A DNA stretch of 64,000 nucleotides from an uncultured Myxococcales bacterium (GTDB lineage: Bacteria; Myxococcota_A; UBA9042). A model generated the notes under the pieces. The model had not been told where the DNA came from. It did not search any database and was given only the letters and a program-made list of their open reading frames with translations. Position 1 is the stretch's first letter. Each line of letters starts with the position of its first letter. Of this stretch, positions 34,808 to 43,788 are shown in pieces. A program made the translations under genes and the position numbers. Where the stretch lies: NCBI GenBank assembly GCA_903929795.1, contig CAIYWC010000037.1, positions 62,001-126,000 of the forward strand, in the 5' to 3' direction.

Positions 34808-35751
34808 GCCGCGTGCAGCCCCAGATCGCGCAAAAGCTGTTCATCCGCTGCCACTTGCGGGTTCGCTGTGGTCAGCAGGTGCTCGCCAAAAAAGATGGAA
34901 TTCGCGCCGGCCAAAAAGCACAGCGCCTGCGCCTCGCGGCTGAGGTCGCTGCGCCCCGCGGACAGCCGCACACGCGACTTTGGCATCAGCAGCCGCGCCA
35001 CGGCGACCGCGCGCACGAGCTCCAGCGGGTCGAAATCCGGGGCGTCGGCCAGCGGCGTGCCCGGCACGCGCACCAGCACGTTGAGCGGCACGGAGTCCGG
35101 CTGCGGATCCAGATTCGCCAGCGTTTGCAGCAACATACAGCGATCGCGCGCGGTCTCGCCCATGCCCAGGATGCCACCGCAGCAGGCCTGCAGCCCGGCC
35201 TGTTGCACGTTGGCCAGCGTCTGCAGCCGGTCCTCGTAGACGCGCGTGGAAATGATGGCGCCGTAGTGCTCGCGCGACGTGTCCAGGTTATGGTTGTACG
35301 CGGTCAGTCCGGCCGCCTTGAGCCGCTGCGCTTGCGGTGCCGTGACCATGCCCAGCGTCACGCAGGCCTCCAGGCCCATGCCGGAAACCGCCTCCACCAT
35401 CGCGATCACGCTGTCGAACTGCGCGCCGTCCTTGACCTCTCGCCACGCCGCGCCCATGCAAAATCGCGAAGCGCCGGAGTCCTTGGCGCGCTGCGCCGCC
35501 AGCCGCACGTCCGCCAGGCTCATCATGCCTTGCGACTTGCGCGCCGGGCCGTCGTGGTGCGCGCTCTGCGGGCAGTAGCCGCAGTTCTCGCTGCAGCCGC
35601 CGGTCTTGACCGATAGCAGCGTACTGCGCTGAATTTCCAGTGGATCATGGTGCCGCCGATGCAGTGACGCGGCCTGCCACACCAGCTCCAGCAACGGCTG
35701 ATCGTACAGCGCCTGCACTTCGGGCAAATTCCAGTCGTGGCGAATCGTCAT
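34804..35751 (-). CDS. bioB: Biotin synthase
   Basis: A 315-residue radical SAM enzyme inserting sulfur into dethiobiotin. The SAM cluster motif is CSENCGYCPQS near residue 50; further conserved blocks are FCMGAAWREVKDG, YNHNLDTSREHYG and GILGMGETARDR. I chose ATG35751 (GGAG 6 nt upstream); an upstream in-frame start adds 18 unconserved residues. First gene of bioBFDA; gltB ends 66 bp upstream on the same strand. Confidence 0.95.
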   Translation of the reverse strand: MTIRHDWNLPEVQALYDQPLLELVWQAASLHRRHHDPLEIQRSTLLSVKTGGCSENCGYCPQSAHHDGPARKSQGMMSLADVRLAAQRAKDSGASRFCMGAAWREVKDGAQFDSVIAMVEAVSGMGLEACVTLGMVTAPQAQRLKAAGLTAYNHNLDTSREHYGAIISTRVYEDRLQTLANVQQAGLQACCGGILGMGETARDRCMLLQTLANLDPQPDSVPLNVLVRVPGTPLADAPDFDPLELVRAVAVARLLMPKSRVRLSAGRSDLSREAQALCFLAGANSIFFGEHLLTTANPQVAADEQLLRDLGLHAA

Positions 35752-35817
35752 GGGGGACTCCAGCTGCGCGGGCGTATGGTGCGGCCGATGGCCAGGCGGC
35801 GGCAAGTGCCGATGCGG

Positions 35818-38800
35818 TTATGCGGGCAACGCCGCCGCGCGTTCCGCCAATTCGCGCGGCCAGACGCGCCAGAACTGCGCCTGGACGTGGTCCCAATCGG
35901 CCAGGATCTGCGCGGCGTAGCGGCTGTTGGTCTCGGCGACAAAAGCGGCGATCAGCGCGTGCACATGGGCGAGCTGCGGCGCGTCCGGCCGCAGCAGCAG
36001 CACGGTGTCGTGGTTCGTGCGCTCGGCGAGCTTGAGGTGCGGGTCCCAGACCCAGGCCGTGCCGCCCGTCATGCCGGCGGCAAAGTTGTCGCCGACCTCG
36101 CCCAGGATGACCACGTCACCGCCGGTCATGTATTCGCAGCCGTTGGAGCCGCAGCCTTCCACGACCGCCGTGGCGCCGGAGTTGCGCACCGCAAAGCGCT
36201 CGCCGGCCTGGCCCGCGGCGTAGAGGATGCCGGCGGTGGCGCCGTACAGCGCGACGTTGCCAATGATGGTGTTTTGCTCGCTGGGCCGCGACGACGCCGC
36301 TGGCGGCCGCACGATGATGAGCCCGCCTGACAGCCCTTTGCCCACGTAATCATTGGCGTCGCCGAACACCTCCAGCTTGACGCCCTGCACCGCCCACGCG
36401 CCCAGCGACTGCCCCGCCGAGCCGCGCAGCCGCACCGTCACGTGGCCGGGCTTCAAGCCGGTCATGCCGAATTTGCGGGTGATCATCGCGGACAGCCGCG
36501 TGCCTACCGCGCGGTGGGTGTTGCGCACGGTATACTGCAGCTGCATCTTCTCGCCGTCGTGCACCAGCGGCCCGGCGTCCTTCAACATCTGCGCGTCCAG
36601 GCCGTCGGGCACCTCATTGCGGCCTTCCAGCACGCAGTGGCGCGGCAGCCCGCCGGCGTCCGCTTGCACAAGCAGCGGGTTCAGGTCCAGGTCGTCCAGA
36701 TGCTCCGCGCCGCGGCTCACTTGCTTCAACAGGTCGGTCCGGCCGATCAGCTCGTCAAAGGTGCGAATGCCTAATTTCGCCATGATTTCGCGGGTTTCCT
36801 CAGCGATGAAGCTGAAGAGGTTGACGACTTTTTCGGCGCTTCCGGCAAATTTCGCCCGCAGCTTCTCGTCCTGGGTACAGACGCCGACGGGGCACGTGTT
36901 GCTGTGGCATTGCCGCACCATCAGGCAGCCCATCGCGATGAGGGACGCCGTTCCGATGCCGAATTCCTCCGCACCCAGCAGCGCGGCGACCACGACGTCG
37001 CGACCCGTGCGGATGCCGCCGTCCGCGCGCAGGCGCATGCGGTGGCGCAGCCGGTTGAGCGTCAGCACCTGGTTGGCCTCCGAGAGCCCGAGCTCCCATG
37101 GCAAGCCCGCGTAATGCAAGGATGTTTGCGGCGATGCGCCGGTCCCGCCATTGTGCCCGGAAATCAGAATCACGTCCGCCTTGGCCTTGGCGACGCCCGC
37201 CGCGACCGTGCCAATACCCGAGCGCGACACCAGCTTGACGCACACCCGCGCTTCCGGGTTGGCCTGCTTCAGGTCGTAAATCAGCTGCGCCAGGTCCTCG
37301 ATCGAGTAAATGTCGTGGTGCGGCGGCGGCGAGATCAGCGTCACGCCCGGCGTCGCGTGGCGCAATTTGCCAATCAGCTCCGTGACTTTGAAGCCAGGCA
37401 GCTGGCCGCCTTCGCCGGGCTTGGCGCCCTGGGCGATCTTGATCTCAATCTCCTTGCAGTGCTGCAAGTACTCCATCGTCACGCCAAAACGCCCCGATGC
37501 GACCTGCTTGATGGCCGAATTCGGGTTGTCGCCGTTGGCATACGGCCGGAAACGCGCCGGATCTTCGCCGCCTTCGCCGGAATCCGAGCGCGCGCCGATG
37601 CGGTTCATCGCGATGTTCAGCGTCTCGTGCGCCTCCGGGCTCAGCGCGCCCAGCGACATGCCCGGCGTCAGGAACCGCCGGCGAATCGACGTCAACGACT
37701 CGATCTCGTCGATCGGCACCGGCGGCTGGGTCGTCTGAAAATCCAGCAAATCCCGCAGGTTTGCGGGCGGCCGGTTGCGCAGCGCCTGCGAGTACTGGCG
37801 AAACGCCGCCAGGCTGTCCGTCGCGACGGCCGTCTGCAGCAGATGAATCGCTTCCGCGTCCCACGCGTGCCGCTCGCCGCCCTGGCGCGCGCGGTAAAAG
37901 CCACCGATCGGCAAAGTCGCGGTCTGAAAGGCTTTTTTGTGCTCGCCGACCACCATGCCGGCGATGCCCGACAGCCCGATGCCCGACAGGCGGCTGGGCA
38001 TGCCCGGCAGGTATTCGTCGACAAGCGTGCGCGACAGGCCGAGCGCCTCGAAGTTGCAGCCGCCGCGGTAGGCCGAGATCACCGAAATACCCATTTTGGA
38101 AAGGATTTTCAGCAGGCCGTCGTCGATCGCCTTCTTGTAGCGGCCGATGCACGCCTCCAGCGTCAGCGGCGCAAACAGGCCGCGCTTGTGGCGATCCGCG
38201 ATCGCCTCTTGCGCCAGCCAGGCGTTGACCGTCGTCGCGCCCACGCCGATCAGCACGGCAAAATAGTGGGCGTCCAGGCACTCCGCCGTGCGCACGTTCA
38301 GCGACGTGAAAGTCCGCAAATTTTGACGCAAAAGATGGATGTGCACCGCGCCGGTCGCCAGGATCATCGGCACCGCGGCGCGCGTCGGACTGAGGCCCGC
38401 GTCGCTCAGGATCACGTGCTCGCGGCCATCGCGGACCGCCTGCGCGGCCTCCTCGCGCATGCGCGCCAGCGCCTCGCGCAGCGCCTCCGCGCCGCCGGCC
38501 ACCGGGAACGTCGCGTCGATTTCCACAGCCGTTTTGCCCATGTACGCGCGCATCGCCGCGAATTCGGCGTTGGAGAGCACGGGCGACTCGAGCTGCAGCA
38601 GGCGGCACTGGGACGGATCCTCGGCGAGGATGTTGCCCAGGTTGCCCAGCCGCGTGCGGATCGACATGACGCGCCGTTCGCGCAGGCTGTCCAGCGGCGG
38701 ATTGGTCACCTGCGCAAAGTTCTGCCGGAAAAAGTGGTGTAATCCCCGGTACTTGTCGCTCAGAACCGCCAGCGGCGTGTCGTCGCCCATGGAGCCGATG

Positions 38801-40326
38801 GCCTCCTTGGCGTCCGCCACAAGCGGCTGCAGGATCAGCTCCAGGTCCTCGTGGCTCCAGGCAAAACAGGCTTCGCGTTCGCGCAGTTCCTGCGGACTCA
38901 GGTGCGTCGGCTCGCCCGTGCCGGGCCGGATCAGCGCGTCCAGCGGCGTGATGTCGCGCACCCACTCGTGGTACGGCTTCTGGCTGGCCAGATACGCCTT
39001 CAACTCCGCGTCGTGATAGAACTTTTTCGCTTCCAAGTCCACCGCCAGCATCTCGCCGGGACCCAGACGGCCTTTTTCCAGCACGCGCTCCTCTTCCAGC
39101 CGCACCATGCCCGCTTCGCTGCCGGCAAAAAGCAGCCCGTCCTTGGTCAGCGTCCAGCGCATCGGCCGCAAGCCATTGCGGTCCATGCCCGCCACGACCC
39201 AGCGCCCGCCGTAGCCGCACACCGCCGCCGGGCCGTCCCACGGCTCAATCACCGAGTTCGACCATCCATAAAAACCCTTCAATTCCGGAGACATCGCGCT
39301 CTGCGACGACCACGCCTCGGGCATCAGCATCGCCTTGCACGCGGGCAGGTGGCGGCCGGCGCGGGTCATCACCTCAAAAACCGCGTCCAGCGCTGCGGAA
39401 TCCGACGATCCGGCGGTGACGATCGGCTTGCAATCCTCGATGTAGTCGCCAAAACGCGCGTGCGCCAGCCGCGTCTCGTGGGCCATCATCCAGTTCAAGT
39501 TGCCGCGCAGCGTGTTGATTTCGCCGTTGTGGGCGATGACGCGAAACGGCTGCGCCAGCTGCCAGGTCGGAAACGTGTTGGTCGAGTAGCGCTGGTGGAA
39601 GATTGCGAAATTGCTGATAAATCGCTCGTCCGCCAAATCCGGGTAAAACGCCGTCAGCTGCTCGGCGACGAACATGCCCTTGTAGATGATCGACCGGCAA
39701 CTCAGCGAACAGATGTAGAAATCGCGGATATTCTCTCTGTGCGCGGCCTTCTCGATGCGCCGGCGCATGATGTACAGCTCCAGCTCGAACTCGGTCGACG
39801 GCAGGCCTTTTTGGTTGCCAACGATGAGCTGCTCGATCTCCGGCCGCGTGACATTCGCTTTCTCGCCAATGACTTCCGTGTGTACCGGCACCTGCCGCCA
39901 GCCGTAGACGCGGTAGCCAAACCGGATGATCTCGCGCTCCACCAGCACCCGGCAGCGCTCCTGCGCGGCCAAATCCGTGCGCGGCAAGAAGATCATGCCG
40001 ACGGCGATCTTGCCGGCGCCGGGCTCGAAACCGCTCGCGACCACGTGATCGCGGAAAAATGGTTGCGGAATCTGCACATGGATGCCCGCGCCGTCACCCG
40101 TCTTGCCGTCCGCGTCGACCGCGCCGCGGTGCCACACGCACTTCAGCGCCTCAATCGCCGCAGTCACGACTTCACGCCGCGGCGAACCGTCCAGCGACAC
40201 CACGACGCCCACGCCGCACGAGCCATGCTCGCTCGCCGGGTCATACAAGCCCTTGGCGTCCAGCAGCGCGGCGTTTTGCCGCCAGCGTTCGATTTCCTGT
40301 TCTGCGCGCATCGGGTCAGATTCCAT
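35818..40326 (-). CDS. gltB: Glutamate synthase large subunit
   Basis: About 1502 residues, the full length of GltB. The class II amidotransferase starts after a short propeptide, with the nucleophile Cys in ASEHGSCGVG near residue 37. Central and FMN domains include the GEGGEDPARFRPYANGDN region and GNNGGTGASP-like HNGGTGASPQTS, and the 3Fe-4S cysteines are in CHSNTCPVGVCTQ. The C-terminal alpha-helical GXGXG domain is complete (GYxTGG-type CEYMTGGDVVILGEVG). It makes glutamate from glutamine and 2-oxoglutarate with NADPH supplied through GltD. Of the possible starts (TTG40341, ATG40326, ATG40311) I use ATG40326; none has a good ribosome binding site. Confidence 0.95.
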   Translation of the reverse strand: MESDPMRAEQEIERWRQNAALLDAKGLYDPASEHGSCGVGVVVSLDGSPRREVVTAAIEALKCVWHRGAVDADGKTGDGAGIHVQIPQPFFRDHVVASGFEPGAGKIAVGMIFLPRTDLAAQERCRVLVEREIIRFGYRVYGWRQVPVHTEVIGEKANVTRPEIEQLIVGNQKGLPSTEFELELYIMRRRIEKAAHRENIRDFYICSLSCRSIIYKGMFVAEQLTAFYPDLADERFISNFAIFHQRYSTNTFPTWQLAQPFRVIAHNGEINTLRGNLNWMMAHETRLAHARFGDYIEDCKPIVTAGSSDSAALDAVFEVMTRAGRHLPACKAMLMPEAWSSQSAMSPELKGFYGWSNSVIEPWDGPAAVCGYGGRWVVAGMDRNGLRPMRWTLTKDGLLFAGSEAGMVRLEEERVLEKGRLGPGEMLAVDLEAKKFYHDAELKAYLASQKPYHEWVRDITPLDALIRPGTGEPTHLSPQELREREACFAWSHEDLELILQPLVADAKEAIGSMGDDTPLAVLSDKYRGLHHFFRQNFAQVTNPPLDSLRERRVMSIRTRLGNLGNILAEDPSQCRLLQLESPVLSNAEFAAMRAYMGKTAVEIDATFPVAGGAEALREALARMREEAAQAVRDGREHVILSDAGLSPTRAAVPMILATGAVHIHLLRQNLRTFTSLNVRTAECLDAHYFAVLIGVGATTVNAWLAQEAIADRHKRGLFAPLTLEACIGRYKKAIDDGLLKILSKMGISVISAYRGGCNFEALGLSRTLVDEYLPGMPSRLSGIGLSGIAGMVVGEHKKAFQTATLPIGGFYRARQGGERHAWDAEAIHLLQTAVATDSLAAFRQYSQALRNRPPANLRDLLDFQTTQPPVPIDEIESLTSIRRRFLTPGMSLGALSPEAHETLNIAMNRIGARSDSGEGGEDPARFRPYANGDNPNSAIKQVASGRFGVTMEYLQHCKEIEIKIAQGAKPGEGGQLPGFKVTELIGKLRHATPGVTLISPPPHHDIYSIEDLAQLIYDLKQANPEARVCVKLVSRSGIGTVAAGVAKAKADVILISGHNGGTGASPQTSLHYAGLPWELGLSEANQVLTLNRLRHRMRLRADGGIRTGRDVVVAALLGAEEFGIGTASLIAMGCLMVRQCHSNTCPVGVCTQDEKLRAKFAGSAEKVVNLFSFIAEETREIMAKLGIRTFDELIGRTDLLKQVSRGAEHLDDLDLNPLLVQADAGGLPRHCVLEGRNEVPDGLDAQMLKDAGPLVHDGEKMQLQYTVRNTHRAVGTRLSAMITRKFGMTGLKPGHVTVRLRGSAGQSLGAWAVQGVKLEVFGDANDYVGKGLSGGLIIVRPPAASSRPSEQNTIIGNVALYGATAGILYAAGQAGERFAVRNSGATAVVEGCGSNGCEYMTGGDVVILGEVGDNFAAGMTGGTAWVWDPHLKLAERTNHDTVLLLRPDAPQLAHVHALIAAFVAETNSRYAAQILADWDHVQAQFWRVWPRELAERAAALPA

Positions 40327-40353
40327 GGCTTTGGCTCGCAAGGGTGGGAAGTG

Positions 40354-41790
40354 CTAGAAAACCGCAGACGCGGTCACAGCGCGTTTGTTTTGCAAATACG
40401 CGTTGATCTGCGCGGCCGCTTGGCGGCCATCCGCGATCGCCCACACCACCAGCGACGCGCCACGCACGATATCCCCGGCAGCAAAGACGCCAGCCAGGCT
40501 CGTGCGCAGATTTTCGACGTAGACCGTGCCGTTGCGCGCAACCTGCAGCGCGGGCTCGCCAAACAGCTTGGGCAGGTCCTCGGGCTCAAAACCCAGCGCA
40601 TTCACGACCAGATCCGCCGGCAGCGTGAACTCCGAGTCTGCGATCTCCACCGGCACCTGCCGACCGGACGCGTCCGCGGACCCCAGGCGCATGCGGTGCG
40701 CGCGCACAGCCGAGACGCGATCGGCGCCCTCGAACGCCAGCGGCGCGGCCAGCCAGGCAAACTCGACGCCTTCTTCCTCGGCGGATTGCACCTCGCGCGC
40801 GGAGCCCGGCATGTTCTGGCGGTCGCGCCGGTACAGGCACGTCACGCGCATCGCGCCCTGGCGCACCGCCGTCCGCACGCAGTCCATCGCCGTGTCGCCG
40901 CCGCCGATGACCACCACGCTGCGCCCCGCGGCGTTCAGCTCGCCCGTCGCGTACGCCAAGACGGTGTCGCCCAGCACCACGCGGTTGGCGGTCGTCAGGT
41001 AGTCCAGCGCCGGCACCACGCCCGGCAGGTCACCGCCGGGAAGCCGCAGCGCACGGCCCTTGTACACGCCGGTCGCGATCAGAATCGCGTCGTGCTTCTG
41101 CCGCAAATCCGCCAGCGTCGCGTCGCGGCCCACGGCAAAATTCAGGTGAAACGCGACGCCGGACGCACGCAGCAGCGCCGCCCGCCGCGCCACGACGTGG
41201 CTGTCCAGCTTGAACGACGGGATGCCGTAGACCATCAGGCCGCCGATGCGGTCGTGGCGGTCATACACCGCGACCTGCCAGCCCAGCTTGCGCAGCTCTT
41301 CCGCCGCCGCGAGCCCCGCCGGCCCCGCGCCGATAATGCCCACCGATTTCCCCAGCTCCTGCGCGGGCTTGACGGCCTGGACCCAGCCGTTGGCAAACGC
41401 GGTCTCGGTCAAAAAGCGCTCCACCGCGCCGATCGTCACACCGCCGTGCGCGGATACTTCCAGCACGCACGCGCCTTCGCACAGCCGGTCCTGCGGGCAG
41501 ATCCGCCCGCAAATCTCCGGAAAATTATTGGTCTGGCTGGACAGCTGCCAGGCTTCTTCCAGCCGTCCCTCGGCCGCCAGCGCGAGCCAATCCGGGATGT
41601 CGTTGTGCAGCGGACAGCCGGTCTGGCAAAACGGCACGCCGCATTGCGAACAGCGCGACGATTGACGCGTCGCGTTGACAACCGGCAGCTCGGACTGGAT
41701 CTCCAGGAAATCCTGGCGGCGCTCCGGCGCTGGCCGCTTGTCGGCAAACTTCCGCGACAGGCTTGTGAATTTCAACATCTTTTCAGCCAT
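40354..41790 (-). CDS. gltD: Glutamate synthase small subunit
   Basis: A 478-residue FAD/4Fe-4S subunit that passes electrons from NADPH to GltB. The N-terminal cluster cysteines (RCSQCGVPFCQTGCPLHNDIP and GRICPQDRLCEGACVL) are intact, followed by the FAD fold GIIGAGPAGLAAAEEL and the NADPH fold VVIGGGDTAMDC. gltD is transcribed before gltB, with 27 nt between, the reverse of the E. coli order. A 168 bp leader with a strong hairpin separates it from the upstream ankyrin-RCC1 gene. Confidence 0.95.
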   Translation of the reverse strand: MAEKMLKFTSLSRKFADKRPAPERRQDFLEIQSELPVVNATRQSSRCSQCGVPFCQTGCPLHNDIPDWLALAAEGRLEEAWQLSSQTNNFPEICGRICPQDRLCEGACVLEVSAHGGVTIGAVERFLTETAFANGWVQAVKPAQELGKSVGIIGAGPAGLAAAEELRKLGWQVAVYDRHDRIGGLMVYGIPSFKLDSHVVARRAALLRASGVAFHLNFAVGRDATLADLRQKHDAILIATGVYKGRALRLPGGDLPGVVPALDYLTTANRVVLGDTVLAYATGELNAAGRSVVVIGGGDTAMDCVRTAVRQGAMRVTCLYRRDRQNMPGSAREVQSAEEEGVEFAWLAAPLAFEGADRVSAVRAHRMRLGSADASGRQVPVEIADSEFTLPADLVVNALGFEPEDLPKLFGEPALQVARNGTVYVENLRTSLAGVFAAGDIVRGASLVVWAIADGRQAAAQINAYLQNKRAVTASAVF

Positions 41791-41873
41791 CGGAGTCCAT
41801 TTTCGCCGCTGCGGCGATCGCGCCGGCGTCGCGCGCGGCGGCGCCTTTGTACGATTGCGCGACGGTTCCGTCC

Positions 41874-41900
41874 AGCGCTAACGCAGCGCGTTGCAGCGCT
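41874..41900. terminator. Strong hairpin between the ankyrin-RCC1 gene and gltD
   Basis: AGCGCT-AACGC, loop AGC, GCGTT-(GC bulge)-AGCGCT gives an 11 bp stem. It is 59 nt past the ankyrin-RCC1 stop and 84 nt before gltD, so it may end the first transcript or fold in the gltD leader. No T-run follows. Confidence 0.4.
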
Positions 41901-41958
41901 GTGTGACGCGGCGTGTCAATTTCGTCGCAAGAATGTAAAGTTACTGATGATTTTTGCT

Positions 41959-43776
41959 TCAGCGCCACAGGATCGGTCGGCTGAGCCACTGCTTGCCGTG
42001 CAGGCCCCAGTGCAGGAATTGTCCGAGGCCGTCCACCAGCCACGCGCCCTCGGGACCGACGGCGATCGCGCGGATCGCGCCGGTTTGGACAATCCGCGGC
42101 ACGCCGGTGACGTCCGCGACCGCCCGGCTGTCTGCCACGCCGCCCCAGCATAGGGCACCCGCGCGCGCGCCGTCGACTACGCCGCAGGTCTGGGCGCCGC
42201 TGGCGGTCAGCTGCGAGACGTTGGCCATGCCGGTGACGGCGACCGGCAGCGGCGAACGGTCGCTGCCTTCCGGGACACGACCTTCAAAAACACTTGCGCC
42301 ATTGCCGAGTTGGCCAAGCTCGTTGCTGCCCCAGCACACGGCGCGACCGGTCTGCAGGCGCGCGCAGAGGTGGTTGGCGCCAGCGACGAGCGCCATGGCC
42401 GGGCCGGGCAGCTTGACCTCGACGGGCGTGGGGCTGTCCTGCAGCTGGCCGTGGCCGAGCTGGCCAAACGCGCCGTGGCCCCAGCAGCGCACGCGTCCTG
42501 GTTTGTCCAGCACGCACGCGGAGTTATCGGTGGTGGCGACCGCGACGGCGCCGGAAAGGCCGGCGATGGTCACCGGTTGACCAGGCTTGCCGGGCGCGGC
42601 GCCGAGCCAAATGCCCGCGCCCGCGCCGCCCCAACAGCGCACGGAGCCGTCCTTGAGCACGACGCACGAAAAGCCCTGGCCGCTGCCGATGCTGATGGCG
42701 TCGCGCAGGCCGGGGACAAGCATCGGCCGGTCGATCGCCGGGCGGCTGCTGCCGACGCCCAGGCTGCCGTCCGCATTGACGCCCCAGCAACGCACGGCGT
42801 TGGCGCCGCTGGTGCCGTGGCTGATCGCGCAGGCGCGCCCGTGCGCGATCGCGATCCGCTCGACGTGCCCGAGGCGAAAGACCGGCGTCGGCTTGGCCTG
42901 GTGCACGACGTCGCCCCAGCAGGACACGTTGCCGTTGCCTAGCCGCGCACAGCCGAGCCCGCCGCCGGCGAACAGCGCGTCGATCGCCGGCTCCGTGTTC
43001 GCCTCCACCTTGCCGGCGTGGAGCAGCCCAAGCAGCTCGCCGCGCTCCAGCGCCCGCGCAAGGCTCACGGGCGTCTCGCCCAAGCCGGTCGACGCATCCG
43101 TTTTGGCGCCGCGGTCCAAGAGCGCCAGCGCCAAGCCATGCGCCGCCGCGCCCGCGCCGATCGGCCCAAAACCGTCCGCCTCCACGGCCAAGTGCAGCGG
43201 CGTCCAGCCGAGCGCGTCCACGGCGTTGACCTGCGTGCGCTTGTCGGCCAGCAGCACGTCCAACGCCGCCTGGGCGCGCTGCCAGACGGCTTCGTGGATC
43301 GGCCGCCAGTTGTCGGGCTTGGCCTCCGCGTTGGGATTCGCGCCTTTTTGCAGCAGCAGCAGCGCGACTTGCGGCGACCGGGACGCACACGCCGCGTGCA
43401 ACGCCGTCCAGCCCTGGCTATCCGCCGCCGTCGCCGAGGCCCCGTGCGCCAGCAGGCTCGAGACAAACGCGGTCGCGCCGCGCTGGGCCGCCACCAGCAT
43501 CAGCCGCGGATCCTTGGCATTGCCGCCAACGCTCAGGAAAATCTCAAAGATCTCAAGCTTGTCCGCCTCGATGGCCGCCTGCAGCGGCGTCACGTGCTCC
43601 TCATTCTCCGCGTTGACGATCGCGGCGGCCCGCGGCGTGCGCAGCTCTTGGCGCAGCAGGTCGATCTGGCCGTCGCGCACCAGATCGATGGTCTGGTCCG
43701 CCTCCACCGTGCTCACCGGCTGGGCCAGCGCGACGGCCGGCAAAAGCCATGTGATCAGGCCAAGTTTCCAGCGCAT
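41959..43776 (-). CDS. Secreted ankyrin-repeat / RCC1-repeat fusion protein
   Basis: A 605-residue exported protein with signal peptide cleaved near residue 18 (PAVALA). Residues about 55-260 are ankyrin repeats (VTPLQAAIEADKLEIFEIFLSVG, GWTALHAACASRSPQVALLLLQKGANPN, GWTPLHLAVEA). Residues about 270-600 are six to seven RCC1-like blades marked by CWG turns (VSCWGD, VRCWGVNADGSLGVG, VRCWGHGAFGQLGHG, VCWGSNELGQLGNG). Both halves are binding scaffolds, so the protein probably recognises a partner outside the cytosol. It begins 12 nt after the pyruvate kinase stop; GGAGG precedes the ATG. Confidence 0.85.
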   Translation of the reverse strand: MRWKLGLITWLLPAVALAQPVSTVEADQTIDLVRDGQIDLLRQELRTPRAAAIVNAENEEHVTPLQAAIEADKLEIFEIFLSVGGNAKDPRLMLVAAQRGATAFVSSLLAHGASATAADSQGWTALHAACASRSPQVALLLLQKGANPNAEAKPDNWRPIHEAVWQRAQAALDVLLADKRTQVNAVDALGWTPLHLAVEADGFGPIGAGAAAHGLALALLDRGAKTDASTGLGETPVSLARALERGELLGLLHAGKVEANTEPAIDALFAGGGLGCARLGNGNVSCWGDVVHQAKPTPVFRLGHVERIAIAHGRACAISHGTSGANAVRCWGVNADGSLGVGSSRPAIDRPMLVPGLRDAISIGSGQGFSCVVLKDGSVRCWGGAGAGIWLGAAPGKPGQPVTIAGLSGAVAVATTDNSACVLDKPGRVRCWGHGAFGQLGHGQLQDSPTPVEVKLPGPAMALVAGANHLCARLQTGRAVCWGSNELGQLGNGASVFEGRVPEGSDRSPLPVAVTGMANVSQLTASGAQTCGVVDGARAGALCWGGVADSRAVADVTGVPRIVQTGAIRAIAVGPEGAWLVDGLGQFLHWGLHGKQWLSRPILWR

Positions 43777-43788
43777 TGGACCTCCGCT

